Shown: one piece after another, positions 1-7,197 of the stretch | Layout of the letters: every line of letters starts with the position of its first letter | Numbering within the stretch: the stretch's first letter is position 1 | NCBI RefSeq assembly: GCF_003112515.1 | Contig: NZ_BEVZ01000004.1 | Span: forward strand, 806,001-870,000 | DNA: 64,000 nt | Direction of reading: 5' to 3' | Source of the DNA: Streptomyces fragilis | GTDB lineage: Bacteria > Actinomycetota > Actinomycetes > Streptomycetales > Streptomycetaceae | Program-made: the position numbers and the translations under genes | The notes under the pieces: generated by a model | What the model saw: the letters and a program-made list of their open reading frames with translations, nothing else | Told to the model about the DNA's origin: nothing | Databases searched by the model: none

Positions 1-41
1 TTGATGGCGCTGACGGACGTGGTGGAGGTGGTGCTGCTCAT
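1..41 (-). CDS. N-terminal fragment of a gene directly downstream of neuA, probably neuB
   Basis: Only 13 codons lie inside the window: an ATG at 41 opens a Ser/Thr-rich start (MSSTTSTTSVSAI). An AAGGAAG ribosome site overlaps the end of neuA, and the gap to the neuA stop is 13 bases, so the two genes are almost certainly co-transcribed. In Streptomyces and most sialic-acid loci the partner of neuA is neuB (nonulosonate synthase, condensing a hexosamine or mannose phosphate with phosphoenolpyruvate). The neuB call rests on position alone; nothing in these residues is diagnostic. The gene continues past the left edge. Confidence 0.5.
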   Translation of the reverse strand, partial: MSSTTSTTSVSAI

Positions 42-54
42 GCGGTGGACTTCC

Positions 55-840
55 TTACCTGGTGCGTGCGAGGTCGTGGATCGGGTGGTCGACGCGGCCG
101 TGACCGGCCGGGTCGTCGAGGAGCGGCGCCAGCGCTCGGGCGCGGGCGAGGTCGTGCGGATCGTCGATCTCCAGCACCCGGGCGGGGTCCGTGCGGACCA
201 GCTCGGTGCGGCCGAAGAAGCGGTGCCGGTGGGCGCGGAACCCCGCCGCGTCCATGGCGTAGGCGGCGCCGGTCTCCAGGAGGTCCTGGGGACGGTCCTG
301 GCGGCGCGGCCGGTGGCTCTTGTCGTGGTTCACGCCGTGCCCGCCGGGTCCGGCGGATTGCGCGGCGGTGTCGTCGCGCCACAGGAAGCCGTGGAAGGGG
401 GCGACGGTGACCGCGGTGTCGGCGCCGTCCTCGGCCACCGCCGCGGCGACGCCGTCGACGTCCCCGGCGGTCAGGAACGGGCTGGTGCACTGGACGAGGA
501 GGACCACGTCCACCCGTGTGCCGGTGAGCGCCTCGTGGGCGTCCAGGGCGTGCAGGACGGCGGACTCCGAGGTGGCCGTGTCCCCGGCGATGGCGGCGGG
601 GCGCACCACCGCCTGGGCCCCCGCGGCGCGGGCCGCGTCGGCGATGGCCGGGTCGTCGGTGGAGACGGCCACGGCGGTGACCAGGCGGGCGTCCCGGCAG
701 GCCCGCACCGCGCGGACCACCAGCGGGACGCCGGCGACGGGGGCGAGGTTCTTGCCGGGGACCCCCTTGGAGCCGCCCCGGGCGGGTATCACCGCGAGGA
801 CGTGGCGGCCGGGGGCCGGCGGGGTGGTCGGGGCGTTCAC
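55..840 (-). CDS. neuA: CMP-nonulosonate (acylneuraminate) cytidylyltransferase
   Basis: A 261-residue cytosolic enzyme that activates a sialic-acid-type sugar (Neu5Ac, Kdn or relative) with CTP. The nucleotide-binding signature IPARGGSKGVPGKN is at about residues 14-27, followed by STDD and the conserved LLVQCTSPFLTAGDVD block, all typical of the NeuA/KdsB fold. Family members are usually 220-260 residues, so it looks complete. The GTG start at 840 overlaps the TGA of the upstream glycosyltransferase (GTGA), and the next gene begins 13 bases downstream. The sequence cannot tell Neu5Ac from Kdn or another nonulosonate. Family call is secure; exact substrate is open. Confidence 0.9.
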   Translation of the reverse strand: MNAPTTPPAPGRHVLAVIPARGGSKGVPGKNLAPVAGVPLVVRAVRACRDARLVTAVAVSTDDPAIADAARAAGAQAVVRPAAIAGDTATSESAVLHALDAHEALTGTRVDVVLLVQCTSPFLTAGDVDGVAAAVAEDGADTAVTVAPFHGFLWRDDTAAQSAGPGGHGVNHDKSHRPRRQDRPQDLLETGAAYAMDAAGFRAHRHRFFGRTELVRTDPARVLEIDDPHDLARARALAPLLDDPAGHGRVDHPIHDLARTR

Positions 841-2222
841 AGCTCTCCCAGGCGTCGGATCAGGGGGGCCACCCGCTGCACCCCGTGCCGGTAGGCGCCG
901 CGGGCGGACTCCCGGACGGCCCGGCGCAGCGGGCCGGGCGCGCGGTCGGCGAGGGGCGCGCCGGGCAGCGGAGCGCCGTCGGGGGCGAGGTGGTGGCGGG
1001 CGAGGATCCCGGGCAGGTAGCCCGGTGCCGTGCGCAGCGTGTAGTAGGGGGCGAGCGGCGGCAGGCCGGGCGCCTCCAGCAGCCCGGTCAGGCGTTCCCG
1101 GGCGGTGTCGAAGGCGGACGCGTAGCCGCCGTCGGCTGCGACGCCCTGCCGGGCCAGCCACCGCTCGTCGGGGACCGGCAGGTGCCCGGCGTCCAGGTCG
1201 TCGAAGGAGGCGAGGACGCCGGAGCCGGTGAAGTGGTGGTTGCCGAGGGCCTCCCGCACGCCGAGGTCGGTGAGGACCGCCGTGGGGATCCGGCGGTGCA
1301 GGGACTCCAGCGCCGCCGTCGAGGAGACCGTGACCAGCAGGTCGGTGCGGTCCAGCACCTCCCCCATGTGCCCGTACACCAGGCGGAGGTTGGGCGGCTG
1401 CTCCAGCGCCCGCACCAGCTTCTGGTAGGGCAGTTCCTCGACGTGGGTGGTGTGCTCGCCGGGCCGGGAGCGCAGCTTGAGCAGCACCTCCCGCTCGGGG
1501 TGCCGGCGGGCGTGGCGCACCAGGCGCTCCAGCAGGTACAGCCGGTCCCTGCGGGTCTCCGGGACGGAGGGCTGCGCGGCGAACACCACGGTGTACGGCC
1601 GGTCCCCGCCGCCCTCGCCCGCGTCCCGGTAGGGGGCGCCGCCGAGGAAGGGCAGCGCCACCTCGGTGACGGCGCCGTCGTCGGCGCCCACCCCCCGGTA
1701 GACGGCGCGGAAACGGTCCGCGTCCTGGCGGGAGTTGGCCAGCACCAGGTCGGCGCCGTGGCGCAGCAGCAGGCCGTCGGCGAGCTTCTCGTAGACGATG
1801 CCGACGTAGCCGGTGACCACCACCGGCCGCCGTCGGGCGCCGAGGCCGCCCCGCTCCGCCCACACGTGGCGCAGTCCGTGCAGCACGGCCTGCACGCCGC
1901 CGCCCACCAGGGCCAGCAGCACCACGTCGTACGGCTGCTCTCCCGCGGTGTCCTCTCCCCCGGCCCGCTGGACCTCCTGGAGGAACTCCGCGGCGCTCAC
2001 CTCGCGCAGCGAGTCGGCCTCGACGCCGACCTCCGCGAGCTGGCGGGGCGTGGGCGTGGCGCGGCCGCGCAGGAGGCGGCCGTCGAGGCGGACCTCCCGG
2101 CCGGCCGGCGCGAGCCGCCGTGCGGTGAGGGCGCCCCACTTCCACCGGGTGTCGGAGTCCGCGAGGACCGCGACCCGCAGTGGAGCGGCTGCCGCTGAAC
2201 TTTCCGTCGTACGTGCTGACAC
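837..2222 (-). CDS. DUF6716-type putative glycosyltransferase
   Basis: About 461 residues. The N-terminus carries RVAVLADSDTRWKWG, typical of the DUF6716 family annotated as putative glycosyltransferases in Streptomyces. A GT-B-like second half has VSSTAALESLHRR, resembling the nucleotide-sugar-binding region of CDP/CMP-sugar polymerising enzymes. No signal peptide or membrane segment is evident, so it is probably cytosolic or peripheral. The GTG at 2222 is chosen because TAGCGT lies exactly 7 bases upstream with no ribosome site, suggesting leaderless mRNA; the same frame is open to 2342 but the extra residues look non-coding. It is translationally coupled to neuA, so a role in adding the activated sugar or assembling the polymer is inferred. 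Its donor is unknown. Confidence 0.75.
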   Translation of the reverse strand: MSARTTESSAAAAPLRVAVLADSDTRWKWGALTARRLAPAGREVRLDGRLLRGRATPTPRQLAEVGVEADSLREVSAAEFLQEVQRAGGEDTAGEQPYDVVLLALVGGGVQAVLHGLRHVWAERGGLGARRRPVVVTGYVGIVYEKLADGLLLRHGADLVLANSRQDADRFRAVYRGVGADDGAVTEVALPFLGGAPYRDAGEGGGDRPYTVVFAAQPSVPETRRDRLYLLERLVRHARRHPEREVLLKLRSRPGEHTTHVEELPYQKLVRALEQPPNLRLVYGHMGEVLDRTDLLVTVSSTAALESLHRRIPTAVLTDLGVREALGNHHFTGSGVLASFDDLDAGHLPVPDERWLARQGVAADGGYASAFDTARERLTGLLEAPGLPPLAPYYTLRTAPGYLPGILARHHLAPDGAPLPGAPLADRAPGPLRRAVRESARGAYRHGVQRVAPLIRRLGEL

Positions 2223-2229
2223 ACCAGGA

Positions 2230-2235
2230 ACGCTA
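2230..2235 (-). promoter_or_regulatory. putative -10 box (TAGCGT) of the neuA operon
   Basis: TAGCGT on the minus strand ends 7 bases before the GTG at 2222. This spacing puts transcription start at or next to the start codon, which fits the absence of a Shine-Dalgarno sequence. No convincing -35 is visible, so another sigma factor or an activator is possible. Confidence 0.5.
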
Positions 2236-2277
2236 GAAAGGCATTCCGAGGCCCGGCCCAACCGCACTCCAACAAAC

Positions 2278-2365
2278 GGTGAACAGAAAGCCGCCGCGAA
2301 ACCAATCGGCCGGTGGGAGCCCTGCCGGAAAGGACGGTTCACGTCCTTTCCGGTCCCTGTTCACC
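2278..2365. repeat. nested inverted repeats in the divergent glycan promoter region
   Basis: Within the 198-bp divergent intergenic region, a perfect 12-bp inverted repeat (CCGGAAAGGACG at 2325-2336, complement at 2342-2353, 5-base spacer) lies inside a second perfect 9-bp pair (GGTGAACAG at 2278-2286 and CTGTTCACC at 2357-2365). The two dyads are not concentric. They lie between the two start sites, so they may be regulator binding sites or RNA stems. No regulator gene is adjacent. Confidence 0.6.
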
Positions 2366-2407
2366 CGGAGTCCACCGGGGGATAAGAACGCGGGCCGGGC
2401 GGACGCC

Positions 2408-2413
2408 TAGCGT
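2408..2413 (+). promoter_or_regulatory. putative -10 box (TAGCGT) of the glycosyltransferase/polysialyltransferase operon
   Basis: TAGCGT is followed by exactly 7 bases and then the GTG start at 2421, the same hexamer and spacing as on the opposite strand for the gene starting at 2222. This is consistent with a leaderless transcript. The -35 is not recognisable. Confidence 0.5.
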
Positions 2414-2420
2414 CAAGGGC

Positions 2421-3401
2421 GTGGTCAAGCTCTCCGTGATCGTTCCCTTCTTCAACGTGCGGCAGTACGCGCCCGACACCCTGAGGAGCCTCGAGGCCAA
2501 CACCGGACCCGACGTCGAGTTCCTGCTGGTCGACGACTGCTCGACCGACGACACCCCGGCCCTGCTGGAGCGGGCCGCGGCCCGCCTGCCGGGCGCGCGG
2601 CTGCTGCGGCACGAGCGCAACCGGGGCATCGCCGCCGCGCGCAACACCGGACTGGAGGCGGCGCGCGGCCGGTACGTGACCTTCCTGGACGGCGACGACT
2701 GGCTCGTCCCGGGCCACTACGGGCGGCTGGTCGCGGCCATGGACGACCTGGGCTGCGACTTCCTGCGCACCGACCACGTCCGCGCCACCGGCCGCGAACG
2801 CGTGGTCCAGCGGGTGCCGCACGGGCGCCGCGGGCAGGTCGCGGACCCCCGCTCGGCGATCCTGCCCGCGGACCGCTCCACGTCCGTGGACCACCCCTTC
2901 GTGTGGGCGGACGTCTACCACCGCCGCCTGGAGGAGCGCGGCCTGCTCCGGTTCACCGAAGGTCTGCACACCTGCGAGGACCGCCTGTGGACGTGGCGGA
3001 TGCACCGCGGGGCCCGGTCGTTCGCCGTGCTGAACCTGTACGGCGTCTTCTACCGCCGCGGAGTGGCGTCCTCACTCACCCGTATCGGCGACGAACGCCA
3101 ATTGGATTTCCTGCGCGCATTCGATCTGGTGCTCGCGGAAACCGCCGGGGACCCGGACGGGGAAGAACTCCTGCCGAAGGTGGTGCGCACGTATTGCGCG
3201 ATGATGTGCCACCATCTGGCCGCCGACGCGGACGGCAGATATCAACCGGAAGTGGGCCGGAAATTGCGCACCCTGAGCGCGGCCGCGCTGCGCCGCATGC
3301 CGCAGGACGTGCTGGAGCGCACCCTGGACTCGATGGACGCCGAACGCGCGACCCGGCTGCGCCGGCTGCGCCGCCGCCCGGCCGTGGGAGCCGCCGCGTG
3401 A
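2421..3401 (+). CDS. family-2 glycosyltransferase
   Basis: A 326-residue GT-A enzyme. It starts directly with KLSVIVPFFNVRQY, the GT2 nucleotide-binding strand, followed by LLVDDCSTDDT, the turn RHERNRGIAAARNTG, and the metal-binding FLDGDDW motif near residue 95. There is no signal peptide or membrane anchor, so it acts at the cytoplasmic face. The GTG at 2421 is supported by the canonical domain beginning there and by the -10 box 7 bases upstream. The stop overlaps the next start (GTGA), coupling it to the polysialyltransferase-like gene. Likely role: adding a sugar from a nucleotide donor in surface polymer assembly; donor and acceptor cannot be read from sequence. Confidence 0.85.
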   Translation: MVKLSVIVPFFNVRQYAPDTLRSLEANTGPDVEFLLVDDCSTDDTPALLERAAARLPGARLLRHERNRGIAAARNTGLEAARGRYVTFLDGDDWLVPGHYGRLVAAMDDLGCDFLRTDHVRATGRERVVQRVPHGRRGQVADPRSAILPADRSTSVDHPFVWADVYHRRLEERGLLRFTEGLHTCEDRLWTWRMHRGARSFAVLNLYGVFYRRGVASSLTRIGDERQLDFLRAFDLVLAETAGDPDGEELLPKVVRTYCAMMCHHLAADADGRYQPEVGRKLRTLSAAALRRMPQDVLERTLDSMDAERATRLRRLRRRPAVGAAA

Positions 3402-4744
3402 CCACGCAGATCTTCCTCGCCTCGACCCTGTACGGCGCCGCCACCCTGGCCGCCGCCCTGGACGCGGGCTGCTTCGGCCCGGGCGCCGGGCGCCGGATCC
3501 TGCTGGTCTCCAACAACGCCGCCGTGCCGGAGACCACCCCGGCCCTCGACGAGGCCCCCGGCTTCGCCGCGCTGCGCGGGCGCTTCGACGAGGTCCGCTC
3601 CTGGAACGAGGCCGTCGCCCCGTTCCACCCGTCCGGCTGGTCGCCCCGCGAGGAGGACACCGTCCTGTGGGAGCGCCACTTCCGCCTGGCCTGGGGGCTG
3701 GGCGACGACGACGTGGAGCTGGCCGTGGAGTCGATCCAGGCCCAGCCGGCGCTGGGGGTCGCGCAGATCTTCCACGGCGCCCCGCTGACCGTGTACGCGG
3801 ACGGGCTGATGAGCTACGGGCCCACCCGGATCAAGCTCGATCCCCTGGTCGGCACCCGCGTCACCCGGGTCCTGCACCTGGACCTGGTGCCGGGCCTGCG
3901 GCCGCTGCTGCTCACCGAGTTCGGCGTGCCGGCCGAGCTGGTCCCCACGGACGCCTTCGGCAAGGTCCTCGACGAACTGGCCGGGCGGGCCGGCGAGCTG
4001 CCCGCGCTCCCCCAGGGTCCGGCGCTGCTGCTGGGGCAGTACCTGTCGGCGCTGGACATCCTCACCCCCGAGGAGGAGGAGGACCTGCACCTGCGGCTGG
4101 TGCGCGGCGCCGTCGCCCTCGGCCACCGGTCCCTGGTCTTCAAGCCGCACCCCACCGCGCCCGCCGCCTGGCACCGGGCCGTGACCGACGAGGCGGAGCG
4201 CCTGGGCGCGGAGCTGACCGTGCTGGAGGCGCCGGTCCTGGCCGAGGTGCTGTTCCGGCGTATCCGGCCCGCGCTGGTGGCCGGCTGCTTCTCCACCGCG
4301 CTGCTCACCGCCTCCGCCCTGCACGGCATCCCGGTGGCCCGCACCCGCACCGGTCTGCTGCTGGAGCGGCTGCGCCCGTACGAGAACAGCAACCGGATCC
4401 CGGTGACCGTGGTCGACGCCCTGCTGCCCGACCTCGACGACGCCGAGGCGGTCCGCGAGCAGCGGGCGTCCATGACGGTCGGGGAACTCGGCGAACTGGT
4501 GCGGGCGGTGGGCTTCGCGATGCAGCCGAGGATCCACCCGGCCCTGCGCCCGGAGGCCGAGCGGTTCCTCAGGGGGCATCAGGACGCGCGCTGGCTGCGC
4601 TACTTCAAGCGCCGCCGCCTGACGGGCCTCGCCCTCCCCGGCGGCGTCCCGGACCGCCTGACCTTCCTGGCCCGCAGCCGCACCCTGCGCCGCGCCGTGC
4701 GCAGGGCGCGGTCCCTGCGCGCGCGCCGGCCGGGGGTGCGCTGA
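3398..4744 (+). CDS. polysialyltransferase-family glycosyltransferase
   Basis: A 448-residue protein resembling the alpha-2,8-polysialyltransferase family (Pfam A-2_8-polyST). Visible hallmarks are an acidic-Gly motif in YADGLMSYGP (about residue 135), the HP motif in FKPHPTAP (about residue 250) and a Ser/Thr element in GCFSTALLTAS (about residue 290); in bacterial polysialyltransferases the acidic-Gly and HP motifs are needed for catalysis. The C-terminus is strongly basic, which could hold it at the membrane. The GTG at 3398 overlaps the stop of the GT2 gene. With neuA divergently encoded nearby, use of a CMP-nonulosonate donor is a reasonable inference, but these families also transfer other sugars. 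Confidence 0.75.
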   Translation: MTTQIFLASTLYGAATLAAALDAGCFGPGAGRRILLVSNNAAVPETTPALDEAPGFAALRGRFDEVRSWNEAVAPFHPSGWSPREEDTVLWERHFRLAWGLGDDDVELAVESIQAQPALGVAQIFHGAPLTVYADGLMSYGPTRIKLDPLVGTRVTRVLHLDLVPGLRPLLLTEFGVPAELVPTDAFGKVLDELAGRAGELPALPQGPALLLGQYLSALDILTPEEEEDLHLRLVRGAVALGHRSLVFKPHPTAPAAWHRAVTDEAERLGAELTVLEAPVLAEVLFRRIRPALVAGCFSTALLTASALHGIPVARTRTGLLLERLRPYENSNRIPVTVVDALLPDLDDAEAVREQRASMTVGELGELVRAVGFAMQPRIHPALRPEAERFLRGHQDARWLRYFKRRRLTGLALPGGVPDRLTFLARSRTLRRAVRRARSLRARRPGVR

Positions 4745-4764
4745 CGGAGCGGGCGCGTGCAGGA

Positions 4765-4810
4765 CGGCGGGAGGGGCCGCCCCCGGTGCCGGGGGCGGCC
4801 CCTCCCGCCG
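4765..4810. terminator. bidirectional hairpin between convergent operons
   Basis: A perfect 20-bp inverted repeat (4765-4784 and 4791-4810) with a 6-base loop lies 20 bases after the polysialyltransferase stop and 14 bases after the stop of the convergent GT8 gene. There is no T tract, as is usual in Streptomyces. Confidence 0.85.
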
Positions 4811-4824
4811 TGGTGCGCCGGACC

Positions 4825-7197
4825 TCAGCGGTCCAGGAGGGCCTTGATCTCCGCGGCGTTCTCCCGGGTGACCTCCCACAGCTCCGCCTGGCGGGCGTGG
4901 ACGTCCGCGACGGTGGCCTCGTGGTCGTCGAGGATGCCCAGCGCCCGCTCGGTGAGGACCGCGCCGAGGTCGCGGTCGTGGACCGACACACCCCACTCGG
5001 GGCGGCCGATGTCCCGCAGGAAGTACGCCATCTTCGGGTGGGAGATCAGGCTGACGATCGGCGTGCCGAGGCCGAACGGGATCATCCCCGCGTGGCCGCG
5101 CATCCCGACGACCAGCCGGGTGTCGGCGTAGGTCTCCCGTATCCGGTCGTTGTCGTAGTCGTACATCGGGATCACCGGCAGCGAGATGCCGTGCTCGCGC
5201 CGCAGGTCGAAGGCGATCCGCTCGTCCTCCAGCGCGTGCGCCACGCAGCGGACCTCGGCGCGCTCGCCGATCGCGCGGACGGCCTTGGCCGTCTCGGCGA
5301 GGAAGTGGCCGTAGTCGTGGCCGAAGCGCAGGCCCGCGCGGTCGTAGGCGGCGTTGAGCAGGACCGTGTCCTGGCGGCGCACCGGGTCGCTCCAGCCGGG
5401 CACGATGTGCCGGGCGACGGTGGTGGGGCAGGGCTGGAAGCGCACCTTGTCCCGCAGGGCGGCCGGCAGCATCGCGCGGACCTTCTCGATGGAGCCGTGG
5501 TTGCGCAGGCCGAAGAAGGCCGAGCGCTCCACCAGCAGGCGCAGGCTCTCGGCGAACCGGCGGGCCCGGTAGGACTGCCCGTCGAAGGCGTTGAACCCGA
5601 CCGCGTACACCACGATCGGCACGTCGATCGCGCGGAGCGCCTCGTCGGAGACGTTCCACTGCCAGCCGCTGGCGCCGTTGGGCATGGTGTCGGGGATGAA
5701 CAGTCCGCCGCCGCCGATCACCAGGCCGCGGCGGGCGTTGACCCGCTCCAGCGCGGCCCGGTCGAAGAGCCGGTGGGCGTGCACGGGGTGCCAGCGCCGG
5801 GAAGTGGTGTCGGCGCCGAAGGCCTGCCGCACGCTCTCCGGGAGCAGCTTGTCGCCCGCGTTGCCCTGCCGCTCCATGTAGAAGGCGACGTGGGCGAGCT
5901 GGTCCTCCGGCGCGCCCTGCTGCTGCCCGGGCAGCGCGGCGCCGGGGCGGGTGCGCTCGGCCCAGATGCGGCTCGGCCGGTGCGTCGGGTCGACGGACAG
6001 GCCGGTGTTCGCGTGCCGCCGGGCCTCGTCGTCCCGGCCGTGCACCCAGGCGATCTGGGCGAGGCGGGCGCAGGCGACGGCGGCCCGGCCGGGGTCGGCG
6101 GCGGCCAGCAGCAGGTGGGTGCGGGCCTCGTCGTACCGGGAGACGCTCATCAGCGCGTGGCCGAGCACCTCGTGGCCCGCGGAGTCGTCCACGGTGAGCC
6201 GGACCCGGCCGAGGACGTCCACGGCCTCCTGGTACTCCCCCGCCGCGATGTGCGCGGACGCGACCCGGCGGGCCGTCTCCGGGTCGCCGGTGCGGGCCAC
6301 GTGGGCGGTGCCGAGGTGGACGAGCAGGTCGTGGTGGACGCCGGCGCCCGCGGGCAGCGCGGCGAAGGCGGCGCGGAACTCGTCGTCGGTCATCTCGTAC
6401 TCGTGCCAGCGCTCCTCCGCCCGCGCGTAGCCGGCCTCGCCGCCCTGCCAGGGCTTGTGGCGGCCGGTGAAGTGGAGGATCGCGACGTCCTCGGGGACCT
6501 CCAGGTCGCCGGAGAGCCGCCGCTTGACGAAGTTGTAGCGGGCGTCGAGGCGGGTGAACTCCCCGTCCAGGACGGCGTTGAGGATGCCCTGGTCGTGCTT
6601 GTCCAGCTCGTAGGCGCCGGTGCGGCCGGTCTCGTCGAGCCGGGCGCAGAACGCGTCGGTCAGGTACTCGCGCTGGATGACCAGCAGGCCGGAGTTCAGC
6701 TTGTGCCGGCCGTGGAAGAACTGCGGGACGGCCGCGAGCCCTTCGCGCAGCCGCAGCAGTTCGCCCAGGTCGCCGAGGACCACCATGTCGGTGTCCAGGG
6801 TGATCACCGTGTCGTAGTCCCGGATGCGGAACACGTCGAGGATGAAGTACGCCTTGCGCACCAGGTAGTTGTGCTGGTCGCCCTTGGCGTAGGAGTCGTA
6901 GTGCCCGGCGTCCACCGGGCGCAGCACGATCCGCGGGTGCAGGGCGCGGATGCGGGCGACGGAGGAGGGCCGCAGGTCGTCGTACAGGACGACGAAGTCC
7001 TCGCACAGGCCCGGGTTGGTCAGGGCGAGGCTGCGCAGCAGGGTCAGGAAGCCGGGCAGGTAGTTCTCGTCGACGTAGGCGGCGAAGGCGATCCGGCGGC
7101 GGCCGGTGAGCGCGTGGGCGGCGGTGTCGGGCACGGCCCCGGCCCGCGGGGACGTGTGCCGGGCCTGCTCGGTCAGGTCGGGGAGGGTGGCGGTCAT
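4825..7197 (-). CDS. fused GT8-like glycosyltransferase, TPR linker and polysaccharide pyruvyltransferase
   Basis: A 790-residue multidomain protein. Residues 35-260 are a GT8-like GT-A domain with the DxD motif in LDTDMVVLGD (135-137) and the C-terminal HFTGRHKPWQG (242-252). Residues 280-410 are Ala/Arg-rich helical pairs resembling tetratricopeptide repeats. Residues about 437-790 match the polysaccharide pyruvyltransferase fold, opening with RQGNAGDKLLPESV and carrying GGGGLFIPDT, VVGMRGHAGM and VSLISHPKM. It therefore probably transfers a hexose and modifies a sugar with a pyruvyl ketal, or uses the second domain for another transfer. ATG at 7197 overlaps the stop of the GT29-type gene (ATGA). 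Single-domain versions are common; this three-part fusion looks unusual. Confidence 0.8.
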   Translation of the reverse strand: MTATLPDLTEQARHTSPRAGAVPDTAAHALTGRRRIAFAAYVDENYLPGFLTLLRSLALTNPGLCEDFVVLYDDLRPSSVARIRALHPRIVLRPVDAGHYDSYAKGDQHNYLVRKAYFILDVFRIRDYDTVITLDTDMVVLGDLGELLRLREGLAAVPQFFHGRHKLNSGLLVIQREYLTDAFCARLDETGRTGAYELDKHDQGILNAVLDGEFTRLDARYNFVKRRLSGDLEVPEDVAILHFTGRHKPWQGGEAGYARAEERWHEYEMTDDEFRAAFAALPAGAGVHHDLLVHLGTAHVARTGDPETARRVASAHIAAGEYQEAVDVLGRVRLTVDDSAGHEVLGHALMSVSRYDEARTHLLLAAADPGRAAVACARLAQIAWVHGRDDEARRHANTGLSVDPTHRPSRIWAERTRPGAALPGQQQGAPEDQLAHVAFYMERQGNAGDKLLPESVRQAFGADTTSRRWHPVHAHRLFDRAALERVNARRGLVIGGGGLFIPDTMPNGASGWQWNVSDEALRAIDVPIVVYAVGFNAFDGQSYRARRFAESLRLLVERSAFFGLRNHGSIEKVRAMLPAALRDKVRFQPCPTTVARHIVPGWSDPVRRQDTVLLNAAYDRAGLRFGHDYGHFLAETAKAVRAIGERAEVRCVAHALEDERIAFDLRREHGISLPVIPMYDYDNDRIRETYADTRLVVGMRGHAGMIPFGLGTPIVSLISHPKMAYFLRDIGRPEWGVSVHDRDLGAVLTERALGILDDHEATVADVHARQAELWEVTRENAAEIKALLDR

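Noticed and set aside
55..2145. A 696-codon minus-strand frame joining part of the DUF6716 gene region and neuA
   Set aside because: Only its last 261 residues match a known protein (NeuA). The rest is Arg/Pro-rich shadow of the DUF6716 gene in another frame.
3242..7006. A 1254-codon minus-strand open frame
   Set aside because: Composition is Arg/Pro/Gly shadow sequence antisense to the GT2/polyST genes and out of frame with the GT8 fusion; no motif found.
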